64,000 nucleotides of DNA. It comes from Lachnospiraceae bacterium (GTDB taxonomy: Bacteria > Bacillota > Clostridia > Lachnospirales > Lachnospiraceae). The stretch covers positions 1-64,000 of the forward strand of contig JAMPFQ010000008.1 of NCBI GenBank assembly GCA_023664345.1, in the 5' to 3' direction. Below the pieces are notes generated by a model, which made no database searches, was not told where the DNA came from, and worked only from the letters and a program-made list of their open reading frames with translations. Each line of letters opens with the position of its first letter. Position 1 is the stretch's first letter. Shown in pieces: positions 17,854 through 25,274 of this stretch. Both the position numbers and the translations under genes were made by a program.

Positions 17854-17964
17854 ATGTCTCTCATCTGTCTTTTTAATGGATGACTGTATGATACTGATAA
17901 TGGTGACAACAATACTGATGATTGTCACCACAATACCAACAACACCCACGGCAAGTTCAAGCAT
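17830..17964 (-). CDS. Small hydrophobic peptide, candidate type I toxin
   Basis: A 44-residue peptide starting MLELAVGVVGIVVTIIS. Residues 4-28 form one strongly hydrophobic helix with the repeated unit TIISIVV/TIISII; the tail (30-44) is basic and hydrophilic, KKTDERHQKSNRPR. ATG with AAAGG 8 nt upstream. Its transcript would start near 18077 from the promoter at 18084-18112, giving a leader of about 113 nt with internal hairpins, and stop at the terminator overlapping its final codons. Size, topology, long structured leader and convergent antisense promoter all match type I toxins, but I recognise no specific family. It could also be an innocuous membrane peptide. Confidence 0.55.
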   Translation of the reverse strand: MLELAVGVVGIVVTIISIVVTIISIIQSSIKKTDERHQKSNRPR

Positions 17965-18046
17965 CTTATGTACCTTTCCCTTCATTTTCCATTATATACC
18001 ACCTCCCAGGTACTGGAAGTTCTCAAAATGTACTCATTTTGGCGAA

Positions 18047-18112
18047 AGGCGAACCGCACACCATTTTGGTAACACCCATGATTATTATACCAGAGTGCAG
18101 CCTGTCTGCCAA
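18047..18112 (-). promoter_or_regulatory. Promoter and leader start of the small hydrophobic peptide
   Basis: Minus strand TTGGCA (18107-18112), 17-nt spacer, TATAAT (18084-18089). The transcript would begin near 18077 with GGTGTTACC (18068-18076) and GGTTCGCCT (18047-18055). The same pair of motifs opens the convergent plus-strand RNA at 17769-17797, so the peptide gene is flanked by inverted copies of this block. Confidence 0.65.
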
Positions 18113-18242
18113 TATCAATATAGGAAAACAGGCGCGGCAAACGCTTTCATCAGCGTTTCCCTAAAGCAATCAGAAATTCTTTCCACACTTTCCGACATGC
18201 CGCCCATGGCGGCACAAACAATCTATGAAACGCCGCAAGACT

Positions 18243-18269
18243 GGAAGAATCCGCTCTGCGGATTCTTCC
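18243..18269. repeat. Perfect 12-bp palindrome downstream of the SulP gene
   Basis: GGAAGAATCCGC (18243-18254), loop TCT, and its inverse (18258-18269). It lies after the SulP stop codon but without a T-run, so it may act as a 3' stabiliser rather than a terminator. A related CCGCTCTGCGG core occurs at about 20537-20547. I see nothing else between 18113 and 18302. Confidence 0.5.
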
Positions 18270-18302
18270 CGGAATGACTTAGATTTTCTTAGGGCGTGTA
18301 CT

Positions 18303-19976
18303 TTACGACCTTAGAAAATCTTCATTCCGTGCACACTCCTCCGCCCGCCGCAGCGCGTCATCGATGTGGGAACAGAAATTCTCCTCCCCCACCTTTTCCA
18401 CAAAGCCCGCCTTCTGCATCACGCGCAGGGGCTGCTCGTTGACGTGGGACAGTACCAGATGGATATTCTTCCGCTGGCACTCCGCGTACATTTCCTCCAG
18501 ATTATGCATGGCGGTGGCATCAATGGCGGAAACGCCCCTCATGCGCAGGATCAGGCATCTGGTCTTCTCGTTTAGGGAAATGGTCAGAAGCTTGTCCGCC
18601 GCGCCGAAGAACAGCGGCCCGCTGATCTCATATACCCTGGTATCTGCGGGAACTTCTCTTAAAGAAAGGCTGTCCGGGTCATCCTCATCATCTATGTACT
18701 TCCAGCCCTCCACCTCGGTCACGTCGCTCATACGCTTCATGAACAGCAGCGCCGCCATCAGCATACCCACTTCGATCGCCACCACCAAATCGAACACCAC
18801 CGTCAGCAGAAACGTCACAATCAGCACCACGATATCGCTCTTGGGGGAGGTTTTGCACAGGTAGACGAACTTCCTCCAGCCGCACATATTGTAGGCCACC
18901 ATGAACAGGATCGCCGCAATGGTGGGCATGGGGATCAGCGCCGCATAGGGCATCAGCACCACCAGGATCAACAGCAGCACCACCGCGTGCACCATGCCCG
19001 CAATGGGGGTGCGGCCCCCGTTCTTGATATTGGCGGCGGTCCTTGCGATAGCGCCTGTGGCGGGAATGCCACCGAACAGCGCCGACACCATATTGCCCGC
19101 GCCCTGGGCCACCAGCTCCATGTTGGAGCGGTGCCTGCTGTTCACCATGCTGTCCGCCACCACGCAGGAAAGCAGGGACTCGATGGCCGCCAGGATGGCG
19201 ATGGTAAAGGCATCAGGGAGCACGTTCCGCACCGTCTCCATGCTGAAAGCGGGCAGGGAGACGGTGGGCAGTTTATTGGAGATCTCATACAGATCCCCGA
19301 TGGTATCCACCTTCATTTTCAGACCGTTTACCATGGCAATCCCCACCAGCACCGCAATCAGGGAAGGGGGGATTTTCTTGCAGAAACCGGGCAGGTAAGG
19401 CCACAGAATCAGAACCGCCAGGCAGACCGCGCCCACGATCAGAGCCTGCCAGTTGATGGTGCCGATAAAGGCGAACACCGCTTTCAGCTTATCCATGGTT
19501 TCGATCAAAGGCTCCTCCGTCACCACCTTCAGTCCCAGAAAATCCTTGATCTGGCCGATAAAGATGGTCACGGCGATACCCGCCGTAAAGCCAGTGGTGA
19601 TGGTGTAGGGAATGAACTTGATCAGGCTGCCCAGCCGCAGCAGACCCATCAGGATCAGGATCACGCCTGCCAGCAGCGTGGCGATCACAAGCCCCTCGAA
19701 GCCGTTTTTTGCCACGATCCCCGCCACAATGGTGGCAAACGCCGCCGTGGGCCCGGCAATCTGTACCCGGCTGCCCCCTAAAAAGGAGATCACAAAGCCT
19801 GCGGTGATGGCTGTGTAGATACCCTTTTCCGGGGTGACGCCGGATGCCAGCGCCAGCGCGATGGACAGGGGCAGCGCAATGATGGCCACAATGATACCCG
19901 CCACCACATCCTTGATGAACTGCTCTTTCGTGTAAGTCTTCATAACGGAAAAAAGCTTTGGTTTTAATTTTTCCAT
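18303..19976 (-). CDS. SulP/SLC26 family anion transporter with STAS domain
   Basis: Inner-membrane transporter (557 aa) of the sulfate permease family. The membrane domain opens with DVVAGIIVAIIALPLSIALALASG (split over the first helix), contains the GxTAAF motif GPTAAF, and spans about 10-14 helices to residue 410. The cytoplasmic C-terminal STAS domain follows (about 430-540) with the MRGVSAIDATAMHNLEE strand-loop that carries the regulatory position. Substrates in bacteria include bicarbonate, sulfate and dicarboxylates, and sequence alone does not decide here. ATG at 19976 follows GGAGG; the frame stays open 10 codons further up without a site. Confidence 0.9.
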   Translation of the reverse strand: MEKLKPKLFSVMKTYTKEQFIKDVVAGIIVAIIALPLSIALALASGVTPEKGIYTAITAGFVISFLGGSRVQIAGPTAAFATIVAGIVAKNGFEGLVIATLLAGVILILMGLLRLGSLIKFIPYTITTGFTAGIAVTIFIGQIKDFLGLKVVTEEPLIETMDKLKAVFAFIGTINWQALIVGAVCLAVLILWPYLPGFCKKIPPSLIAVLVGIAMVNGLKMKVDTIGDLYEISNKLPTVSLPAFSMETVRNVLPDAFTIAILAAIESLLSCVVADSMVNSRHRSNMELVAQGAGNMVSALFGGIPATGAIARTAANIKNGGRTPIAGMVHAVVLLLILVVLMPYAALIPMPTIAAILFMVAYNMCGWRKFVYLCKTSPKSDIVVLIVTFLLTVVFDLVVAIEVGMLMAALLFMKRMSDVTEVEGWKYIDDEDDPDSLSLREVPADTRVYEISGPLFFGAADKLLTISLNEKTRCLILRMRGVSAIDATAMHNLEEMYAECQRKNIHLVLSHVNEQPLRVMQKAGFVEKVGEENFCSHIDDALRRAEECARNEDFLRS

Positions 19977-20063
19977 TTGGTTCTCCTCCCGACCCGGACG
20001 GATCATTCCGGGCTTCTCCCTCTTTGTGTTTTACTCCTTATTTAGAAAAATGTTCCTGTTACC

Positions 20064-20486
20064 CTAAACCGAGCTATCAAACACACCCAGGAATTTAAAA
20101 TAGCCAAAGGTTTCATTTTGTACTTCTTTGACCGGGCCATCATAATTCATTCTATCCAAAATGATGATCGCATTATAGGGTCTGTCCAACCCATCAGGAT
20201 ACATCCTCTTCAGCGCATCAATATCAAAAATTGCCGCATCTTTGACAAGTTCATCTATCTGGCTGGTCAAATTCTTCTGTAATACCATAACGGCAAAATC
20301 TTCATCATAGGTATTGATACCAAAGTCAACACCCATTTCAAAACCGATACAGTCATCAAGCAGGAGTTCATAATCCTTTTCCCAGTATTGTTCAAACAAC
20401 TCCTGGGACTTACAAACGCCGACAAAAACGGAACAAAGGTTCTCATCGGTGCTGTAACAAACATTTAATTGTTCAACTTCTCTCAT
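20064..20486 (-). CDS. Imm22-like immunity family protein
   Basis: Acidic 140-aa cytoplasmic protein. The spacing of FVGVCKSQELFEQYWEKDY, DFGINTYDEDFAVMV, PYNAIIILDRMNYDGPV and the C-terminal GYFKFLGVF recalls the Imm22 family of polymorphic-toxin immunity proteins; the match is by eye only. ATG at 20486 has AGGAGG 8 nt upstream. No toxin gene is adjacent, so it would be an orphan immunity gene, a common state in gut Clostridia. AT-richer than its neighbours. If not Imm22, function is unknown. Confidence 0.55.
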   Translation of the reverse strand: MREVEQLNVCYSTDENLCSVFVGVCKSQELFEQYWEKDYELLLDDCIGFEMGVDFGINTYDEDFAVMVLQKNLTSQIDELVKDAAIFDIDALKRMYPDGLDRPYNAIIILDRMNYDGPVKEVQNETFGYFKFLGVFDSSV

Positions 20487-20562
20487 ATTGTCTGCCTCCT
20501 CAAAGTATTTTGTTTTATTTTTCAACCTGATTCATTCCGCTCTGCGGAATCACACAATCCCA

Positions 20563-20580
20563 AAGCCAACAAGTTGGCTT
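20563..20580 (-). terminator. Short hairpin at the end of the phosphatase-ProX gene
   Basis: AAGCCAAC (20563-20570), AA, GTTGGCTT (20573-20580), overlapping the stop codon of the fusion gene. The following minus-strand sequence has only TTTG, so termination would be weak. Confidence 0.35.
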
Positions 20581-22273
20581 ATGAACCCCGCAGTTCCACA
20601 AACAACGGCTCATGGCGCACCGCGGGCAGGAACTTTTCCAGCAGATCCGAGAGCCGCAGCCGGATGCTGGAAGTGTTCATGCAGGGATGGCAGCCGAACC
20701 ATTCCCCGTCCAGCACATCCTTATCCACCAGCAGCTGTACCCGGCCTTCCATATCGTTCATCAGCCCCATGACGCTGACGGAACCGGGTGTGATATGTAA
20801 GAACTGCTCCATATACACGGCCTCCCCGAAGGACAGCCGGGAACTGCCTATCTGCTTTGACAGCTCTTTCGTCTTGAATTTCTTATCCCCCGGCATCATC
20901 AGCAGGTAGAATCTCGTCTTTTGCTGGTTTCGCAGGAACAGATTCTTGCAGATCACCGCGTCCAGCATCTCGTCGATGGCACTGCACATTTCCATGGTGT
21001 TTGCCTCAAAGTGGTCGATCCGCTGAAAATCGATTCCCAGCTTGTCCAGCAATTCATACACCGCAATCTCCCTCTCTCTGCGCCAGTTCCCGCCTGTGGG
21101 AGCGCCCTGCGCCATGTGCAGGCTGATGGGCACGGGCTTTAAGGCGCCGTCATACCAGCCCGCCAGTCCCTGACGTTTCACATAAAATCTGTCTCCCGCC
21201 CGGTCGATGAGGGACAGCTGCTCCCCCGCTCCCACGGAAAGCTTTCCGTCGCTGTAATTCTCGCTGTGCAGCCTTTTATCGCTCCAGGTGCGGATCCATT
21301 TGGAAGGCAGCGTGACGATCTGTCCGGAACCTTTGCGCCGGTATTTCCCCCACTCGCCCTTCTCTTCCAGCAATTCCACCTCGCTGTCAAAATAATTGAT
21401 GTAAACCTCCGCAGGCGTTCCCGCCTGTGGCTCCTGCGCCGTATACAGCGGAAAATCATCATAGCTTGTCCATCTGATATCCTGATTGTCGGTAAAGCAG
21501 TCGGAAAGGATAATGCCGTTTAACTGCCCCGCCTTTTTTAACCCGCAGCCGCCATCAATGCAAAAGATATTCCTCTCCCGGTCAAGCAGCGGGCTGCCGT
21601 CCTCCCTGTCCTTCCGATAGAGCCACACGGGCCAGTGCCCCGTGACCACGGTATGATTTTCAAAAGAGTATCCCTGCTCCCAGAAAGCGTCATTTTTCAG
21701 ATATGGATAAGCGTCTGTCCCCTCCAGCGCGGCAAGGTCGTCCGTGGGCACTCCGCCGTGAACGAAAAGGTATCTCCCCGCCGTCAGTATGGTAGGACGG
21801 CTCCGCAAAAAATCCAGTTCCTCCCCAAACTGCTCCCGAAGCCTTTGCATATATCCCGGCGCGTTCTCCGCCGTGACCTGTTCCACGCTGACGCCCAGAT
21901 CCGCCAGCATCTCCTGGAGCAGGCTGTTTCCCCAGTGTTTTTCCATCCATTGCAGATATTCTATAAAACGCTCTTCCGCTCCCGGCGTATCGTCATATAG
22001 CTTCTGTACTCTGGCGATATCCACATTTCCCATGGAGACATGGACCGGATGGCGCCTGCACAGATCCATGACATACTGCACTACCCGCAGGCTCTCCGGC
22101 CCCTTGTCGATCAGGTCGCCCACGATCACAAGGATATCGTCCCCGTCATATTCCAATTTTTTCAGCAGCTGCACCAGCCAGTCCAGATGCCCGTGGATAT
22201 CGCTGACCACCAGGAGCCGCTGTCCCGGTTGCGCAGGGATATTTTCTATGGTTGTCTTGATCTCATTTGTCAT
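20579..22273 (-). CDS. Metallophosphatase fused to a prolyl-tRNA editing (ProX/YbaK) domain
   Basis: Two-enzyme protein of 564 aa. Residues about 18-265 are a PPP-type metallophosphatase: SDIHGHLDW (metal Asp25, His27), GDLIDKGPE (52-60), MGNVD in place of the usual GNHE (82-85), FVHGG, TGHWP and IDGGC. A linker of about 100 residues looks beta-rich and SH3-like. Residues about 398-564 are a ProX-type aminoacyl-tRNA deacylase: VYELLDKLGI, the catalytic-type lysine in AVICKNLFL, FYLLMMPGDKKF, and GCHPCMNTSS. ProX enzymes hydrolyse Ala-tRNAPro. The fusion is continuous, with no internal stop or start between domains. Next to an Imm22-like gene and followed upstream by the miaB group. Substrate of the phosphatase is unknown. 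Confidence 0.85.
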   Translation of the reverse strand: MTNEIKTTIENIPAQPGQRLLVVSDIHGHLDWLVQLLKKLEYDGDDILVIVGDLIDKGPESLRVVQYVMDLCRRHPVHVSMGNVDIARVQKLYDDTPGAEERFIEYLQWMEKHWGNSLLQEMLADLGVSVEQVTAENAPGYMQRLREQFGEELDFLRSRPTILTAGRYLFVHGGVPTDDLAALEGTDAYPYLKNDAFWEQGYSFENHTVVTGHWPVWLYRKDREDGSPLLDRERNIFCIDGGCGLKKAGQLNGIILSDCFTDNQDIRWTSYDDFPLYTAQEPQAGTPAEVYINYFDSEVELLEEKGEWGKYRRKGSGQIVTLPSKWIRTWSDKRLHSENYSDGKLSVGAGEQLSLIDRAGDRFYVKRQGLAGWYDGALKPVPISLHMAQGAPTGGNWRREREIAVYELLDKLGIDFQRIDHFEANTMEMCSAIDEMLDAVICKNLFLRNQQKTRFYLLMMPGDKKFKTKELSKQIGSSRLSFGEAVYMEQFLHITPGSVSVMGLMNDMEGRVQLLVDKDVLDGEWFGCHPCMNTSSIRLRLSDLLEKFLPAVRHEPLFVELRGS

Positions 22274-22285
22274 GTTCTCTCTGTT

Positions 22286-22579
22286 TCATTCTCCCTTTTC
22301 AGAAAAGTGTTCCTGCATCCGGTAATATTTGTCAAACCGCCGCTTATTGAAAATGATGATTCTGATTTTTTCCCCATTTTTCATATGAAATGTTGCCATA
22401 GGGAAGATTGCCCATTTCCATGTGACTTTTCCTATCTCATTCAAAGGCATCACAAGATTTCTGTATCTTTCATTGACGGTAAGTTTTTGTGTCCTGTAAA
22501 TCAACGACCCCGCATCAAGATACAATCCCCCGCCCTGTATTCCCTTGTGGCACAAACTGCACATAAAGGCCTTTCTCAT
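22286..22579 (-). CDS. Hypothetical protein with CxxC knuckle, coupled to miaB
   Basis: Unrecognised 97-aa protein. It begins MRKAFMCSLCHKGI, giving a CxxCH metal-ligand pair near the N terminus, followed by a region (about 30-90) with beta-rich, PH-domain-like pattern: LVMPLNEIGKVTW, FHMKNGEKIRIIIFNKRRFDKYY. No signal peptide. The ATG overlaps the miaB stop codon in ATGA, so it is translationally coupled to miaB. Thirteen nucleotides separate it from the phosphatase-ProX gene downstream, so all three probably share one mRNA, which would link two tRNA-acting enzymes. Confidence 0.65.
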   Translation of the reverse strand: MRKAFMCSLCHKGIQGGGLYLDAGSLIYRTQKLTVNERYRNLVMPLNEIGKVTWKWAIFPMATFHMKNGEKIRIIIFNKRRFDKYYRMQEHFSEKGE

Positions 22580-24048
22580 GGCGCCTCCCCCTGTGGCGTG
22601 ACCGCGTGCCCTATGTAATAAAACCCGCAACACTCATCCAGGGACACATTTACCAGCTTCCCGACCAGGGACGCGTCCCCGGGGAGGTGCACAATGGTAT
22701 TGTTGGAAAGCCTGCCCTTGACCATGGAACCGTCGCTTTCATTCACTTCCTCGATCAGCGCCTCCATGACCCGCCCCTGGTATTTCGCGGTCTGCTCCCT
22801 GGCCGTATCCTGCACCAGCTTCAGCAGCCTGTCAAAGCCCCGCTTCACCTGTTCCCTGGGAACCTGATCCTCCATGGCCGCTGCGGGAGTCCCCGTCCTT
22901 TTGGAATAGATAAAAGTAAAGGCATTGTCATATTTCACGGTACGCACCACATCCAGGGTCTCCTCCAGGTCGGCCTCCGTCTCTCCGGGAAAGCCCACGA
23001 TGATATCCGTGGTGATGGCAATGTCGGGAATCTCCCGGCGTATCTTCACCGCCAGTTCTATGTATTGCTCCTTCGTATAGCGGCGGTTCATGCGGGTGAG
23101 GATTTTCGTGGAGCCGGACTGTAAGGGCAGATGCAGGTGGCGGCAGATCTTTTTGGACTCCTTCATCACCTGGATCAGTTCGTCGGACAAATCCTTGGGG
23201 TGGGAGGTCATAAAGCGGATCCGTTTCAGTCCTTCTATCTTCTCCACCTCCTTGAGCAGCTGCGCGAAGGTCATGGGCTCCGCCAGATTTTTCCCATAGG
23301 AATTGACATTCTGTCCCAGCAGCATGACCTCCACCACGCCGTCCTGAACCAGATTCTCAATCTCCCGGATAATGTCCTTTGGCTCCCTGCTGCGCTCCCG
23401 TCCCCGGACATAGGGCACAATGCAGTAGCTGCAGAAATTATTGCAGCCAAACATAATATTGATGCCGGATTTAAAGGGATACTTCCGTTCTATGGGCAGA
23501 TCCTCCACAATCTTGTCCGTGTCCTGCCAGATATCGATGATCATGCCGTTATTTTCATTTTCATATACGGTGCACAGCAGTTCCGCAAACTTAAAGATAT
23601 TGTGGGTCCCGAAAATCAGGTTCACAAAAGGATAGCTTTTTTTCAGCTTCTCGATGACGGTGGGTTCCTGCATCATACAGCCGCAGAGGGCGATCTTCAT
23701 ATCCGGGTTTTTCCGCTTATAGCCGTTTAATTCGCCCAGCCTGCCGTAGACTTTCTGGTTGGCATTATCCCGGACGGTGCAGGTGTTAAAGATCACAAGA
23801 TCGGCGTTCTCACTGTCCGTGATCTCATAGCCTGCCTGCCGCAAAATGCCCGTCAGTTTCTCAGAGTCCCTGGCATTCATCTGGCAGCCGAAAGTGGTGA
23901 CGCATGCGGTTGGAACGCGGCCGTTTTTTTGTTCAAACACCCGAACCCACTCCCGGCATTTTGCCATAAAGTAGTATTGACGGGCTGGTTCTTCCGCAGG
24001 CGGCTGTGCATTGATATCTATCTTATCTAAATCGATTACATTATACAT
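22576..24048 (-). CDS. miaB: tRNA-2-methylthio-N6-dimethylallyladenosine synthase MiaB
   Basis: Radical SAM methylthiotransferase (490 aa) that turns i6A37 into ms2i6A37. The N-terminal UPF0004 domain provides three cluster cysteines (TFGCQMN, FNTCTV, CGCMMQ). The radical SAM CxxxCxxC is in FGCNNFCSYCIVPYVRGRERSR (split around residue 215), and the C-terminal TRAM domain spans about 415-480. The unusual N-terminal 60 residues before the first cysteine are typical of clostridial MiaB. MiaA lies at 9181-10161. Confidence 0.96.
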   Translation of the reverse strand: MYNVIDLDKIDINAQPPAEEPARQYYFMAKCREWVRVFEQKNGRVPTACVTTFGCQMNARDSEKLTGILRQAGYEITDSENADLVIFNTCTVRDNANQKVYGRLGELNGYKRKNPDMKIALCGCMMQEPTVIEKLKKSYPFVNLIFGTHNIFKFAELLCTVYENENNGMIIDIWQDTDKIVEDLPIERKYPFKSGINIMFGCNNFCSYCIVPYVRGRERSREPKDIIREIENLVQDGVVEVMLLGQNVNSYGKNLAEPMTFAQLLKEVEKIEGLKRIRFMTSHPKDLSDELIQVMKESKKICRHLHLPLQSGSTKILTRMNRRYTKEQYIELAVKIRREIPDIAITTDIIVGFPGETEADLEETLDVVRTVKYDNAFTFIYSKRTGTPAAAMEDQVPREQVKRGFDRLLKLVQDTAREQTAKYQGRVMEALIEEVNESDGSMVKGRLSNNTIVHLPGDASLVGKLVNVSLDECCGFYYIGHAVTPQGEAP

Positions 24049-24081
24049 TTCTTTTGGCCTTCTTCATAATCTGTCCTTTTC

Positions 24082-24294
24082 TCAATCCCAGTTTATTTCT
24101 TCATGAGAAACGGTTTCACCATTCCTGATTTCAATATCAGCATCCTCCAGTTCTTTTTTTTCAGCCAAAGTTAATTTTGTAAAATCAGGATCCCATGCCA
24201 GCACCAACTTTTTGATAAATTCAAGCGCAAAATTTTGTTCACTCTCCGGTAAAATTTCCATAAGGTTTATTGCTTCCTTCGTTATCGCACTCAT
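24082..24294 (-). CDS. Small antitoxin-like protein, paralogue of the next gene
   Basis: Seventy-residue acidic protein ending in SHEEINWD. The neighbouring antitoxin-like gene at 24361-24552 ends in SHEAINWD, and both share an N-terminal helix with the pattern PE-x-D/E-x-x-x-x-x-x-x-IxKxx. ATG start behind GGAG. No second toxin accompanies it, so it looks like a duplicated or alternate antitoxin. Family name unknown to me. Confidence 0.6.
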   Translation of the reverse strand: MSAITKEAINLMEILPESEQNFALEFIKKLVLAWDPDFTKLTLAEKKELEDADIEIRNGETVSHEEINWD

Positions 24295-24360
24295 GTTTTA
24301 CTCCTTTCCGGGTAAAATCATTTATAAATATCACCTTTTGGCGGCTGCCCAGTCAATCCC

Positions 24361-24552
24361 TCAATCCCAGTTTATCGCTTCATGCGATATGGTTCCATTT
24401 ACTATCCGGTCTTCTCGTCCAGCCCTTAGCGCCTCTAATTCTTCTGGTTCAGGAACCACTTCCGGTATGAATTTGACTATTACTTTATACAAAGTATCAA
24501 TATCTCTTTCAGGAACCAGTTCTATCAGATTTTTTAACATCTCTTTACTCAT
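24361..24552 (-). CDS. Antitoxin partner of the RelE-type toxin
   Basis: Acidic 63-aa protein, predicted helical, with the shape of short antitoxins paired with RelE toxins. It follows the toxin gene by 16 nt, so the order is toxin first, antitoxin second, reversed from the classical relBE order. The C terminus TISHEAINWD matches that of the downstream paralogue. No DNA-binding fold is obvious in this short sequence, so autoregulation is uncertain. Confidence 0.65.
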   Translation of the reverse strand: MSKEMLKNLIELVPERDIDTLYKVIVKFIPEVVPEPEELEALRAGREDRIVNGTISHEAINWD

Positions 24553-24568
24553 GTTTTATCACCTATCT

Positions 24569-24808
24569 CTATAATTTTTTATATGCCTGTCCTCTTGGAA
24601 TAATATTGTCAATATATATTATATCATCTTCTATGGAAAACAGCACTCTTAAATCTCCGACTCTCAATCGGTATCCATTATCTATTCCCTGCAATTTTTT
24701 AATATCTCCAAAAGGTATTTTTTCAATTGCTTCTTTGAGACGTTTCTTTGTTGGTTTATCGACCGCATTAATATATTTTACTGAATTTTTACTGTATTCA
24801 ATTTTCAA
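24569..24808 (-). CDS. RelE/ParE-superfamily toxin
   Basis: Toxin of 79 aa. The KIEYSKNSVKYINAVDKPTKKRL start, the LQGIDNGYRLRVGDLRVLFSI central strand region and the final IIPRGQAYK match the RelE fold of mRNA interferases. I prefer the TTG at 24808 with AGGAG upstream, because it gives the usual family length; the frame remains open further upstream without a site. The Arg residues in YRLRVGDLR occupy the usual catalytic surface. The antitoxin gene lies directly downstream. Confidence 0.78.
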   Translation of the reverse strand: MKIEYSKNSVKYINAVDKPTKKRLKEAIEKIPFGDIKKLQGIDNGYRLRVGDLRVLFSIEDDIIYIDNIIPRGQAYKKL

Positions 24809-24893
24809 TAATTTCTTCTCCTTTTCAGCAATTTTTCGGAACCCTGTTTGCTCACACGGACGGACACTTTCCGTCCACAAAATCAGATTCCGT

Positions 24894-25256
24894 TTAGTTT
24901 AAAGAATGCATAAATTCACGTTGAAGGTTTTTTAATTCTTCAATCCTTTCCGCGATCATGCTTAAATACGTTTCATCCGTATAGCCCTTTTGTTTTTCTT
25001 CATCGGAACATCTTTTAAAACCGGACAATACATTGATAACGGATGGTATATTGAGCATAAAATAGCGTACAAATATTTTTGGATAATAATCTTCATCTTT
25101 ATAATCTTTCATTACTTCTCTGACAATCTTTTTCATTCGGATAAATGACTGCTCATTCCACTCGCCTGCATTTAAACGGATATACGTGAATAATTCATCA
25201 TCTGATGCGTTATATTTATGAAAATCTTGTAAGCTTTCTTTCATGCTGATATCCAT
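24894..25256 (-). CDS. Hypothetical helical protein
   Basis: Unrecognised 120-aa cytoplasmic protein, acidic at the start and mixed charge later, predicted all-helical, with no cysteine pair, signal or membrane segment. ATG has AAGGA upstream. It lies between pepT and the RelE-type module, in AT-rich DNA like the module, so it is probably accessory. The central DYYPKIFVRYFMLNIPSV stretch is its most distinctive part. Confidence 0.55.
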   Translation of the reverse strand: MDISMKESLQDFHKYNASDDELFTYIRLNAGEWNEQSFIRMKKIVREVMKDYKDEDYYPKIFVRYFMLNIPSVINVLSGFKRCSDEEKQKGYTDETYLSMIAERIEELKNLQREFMHSLN

Positions 25257-25274
25257 GTCTTTCTTTTCCTTTTC

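Noticed and set aside
20064..20486. Toxin gene partner for the Imm22-like protein
   Set aside because: Both flanking genes are a SulP transporter and the phosphatase-ProX fusion. No secreted toxin or RHS-type sequence is within reach.
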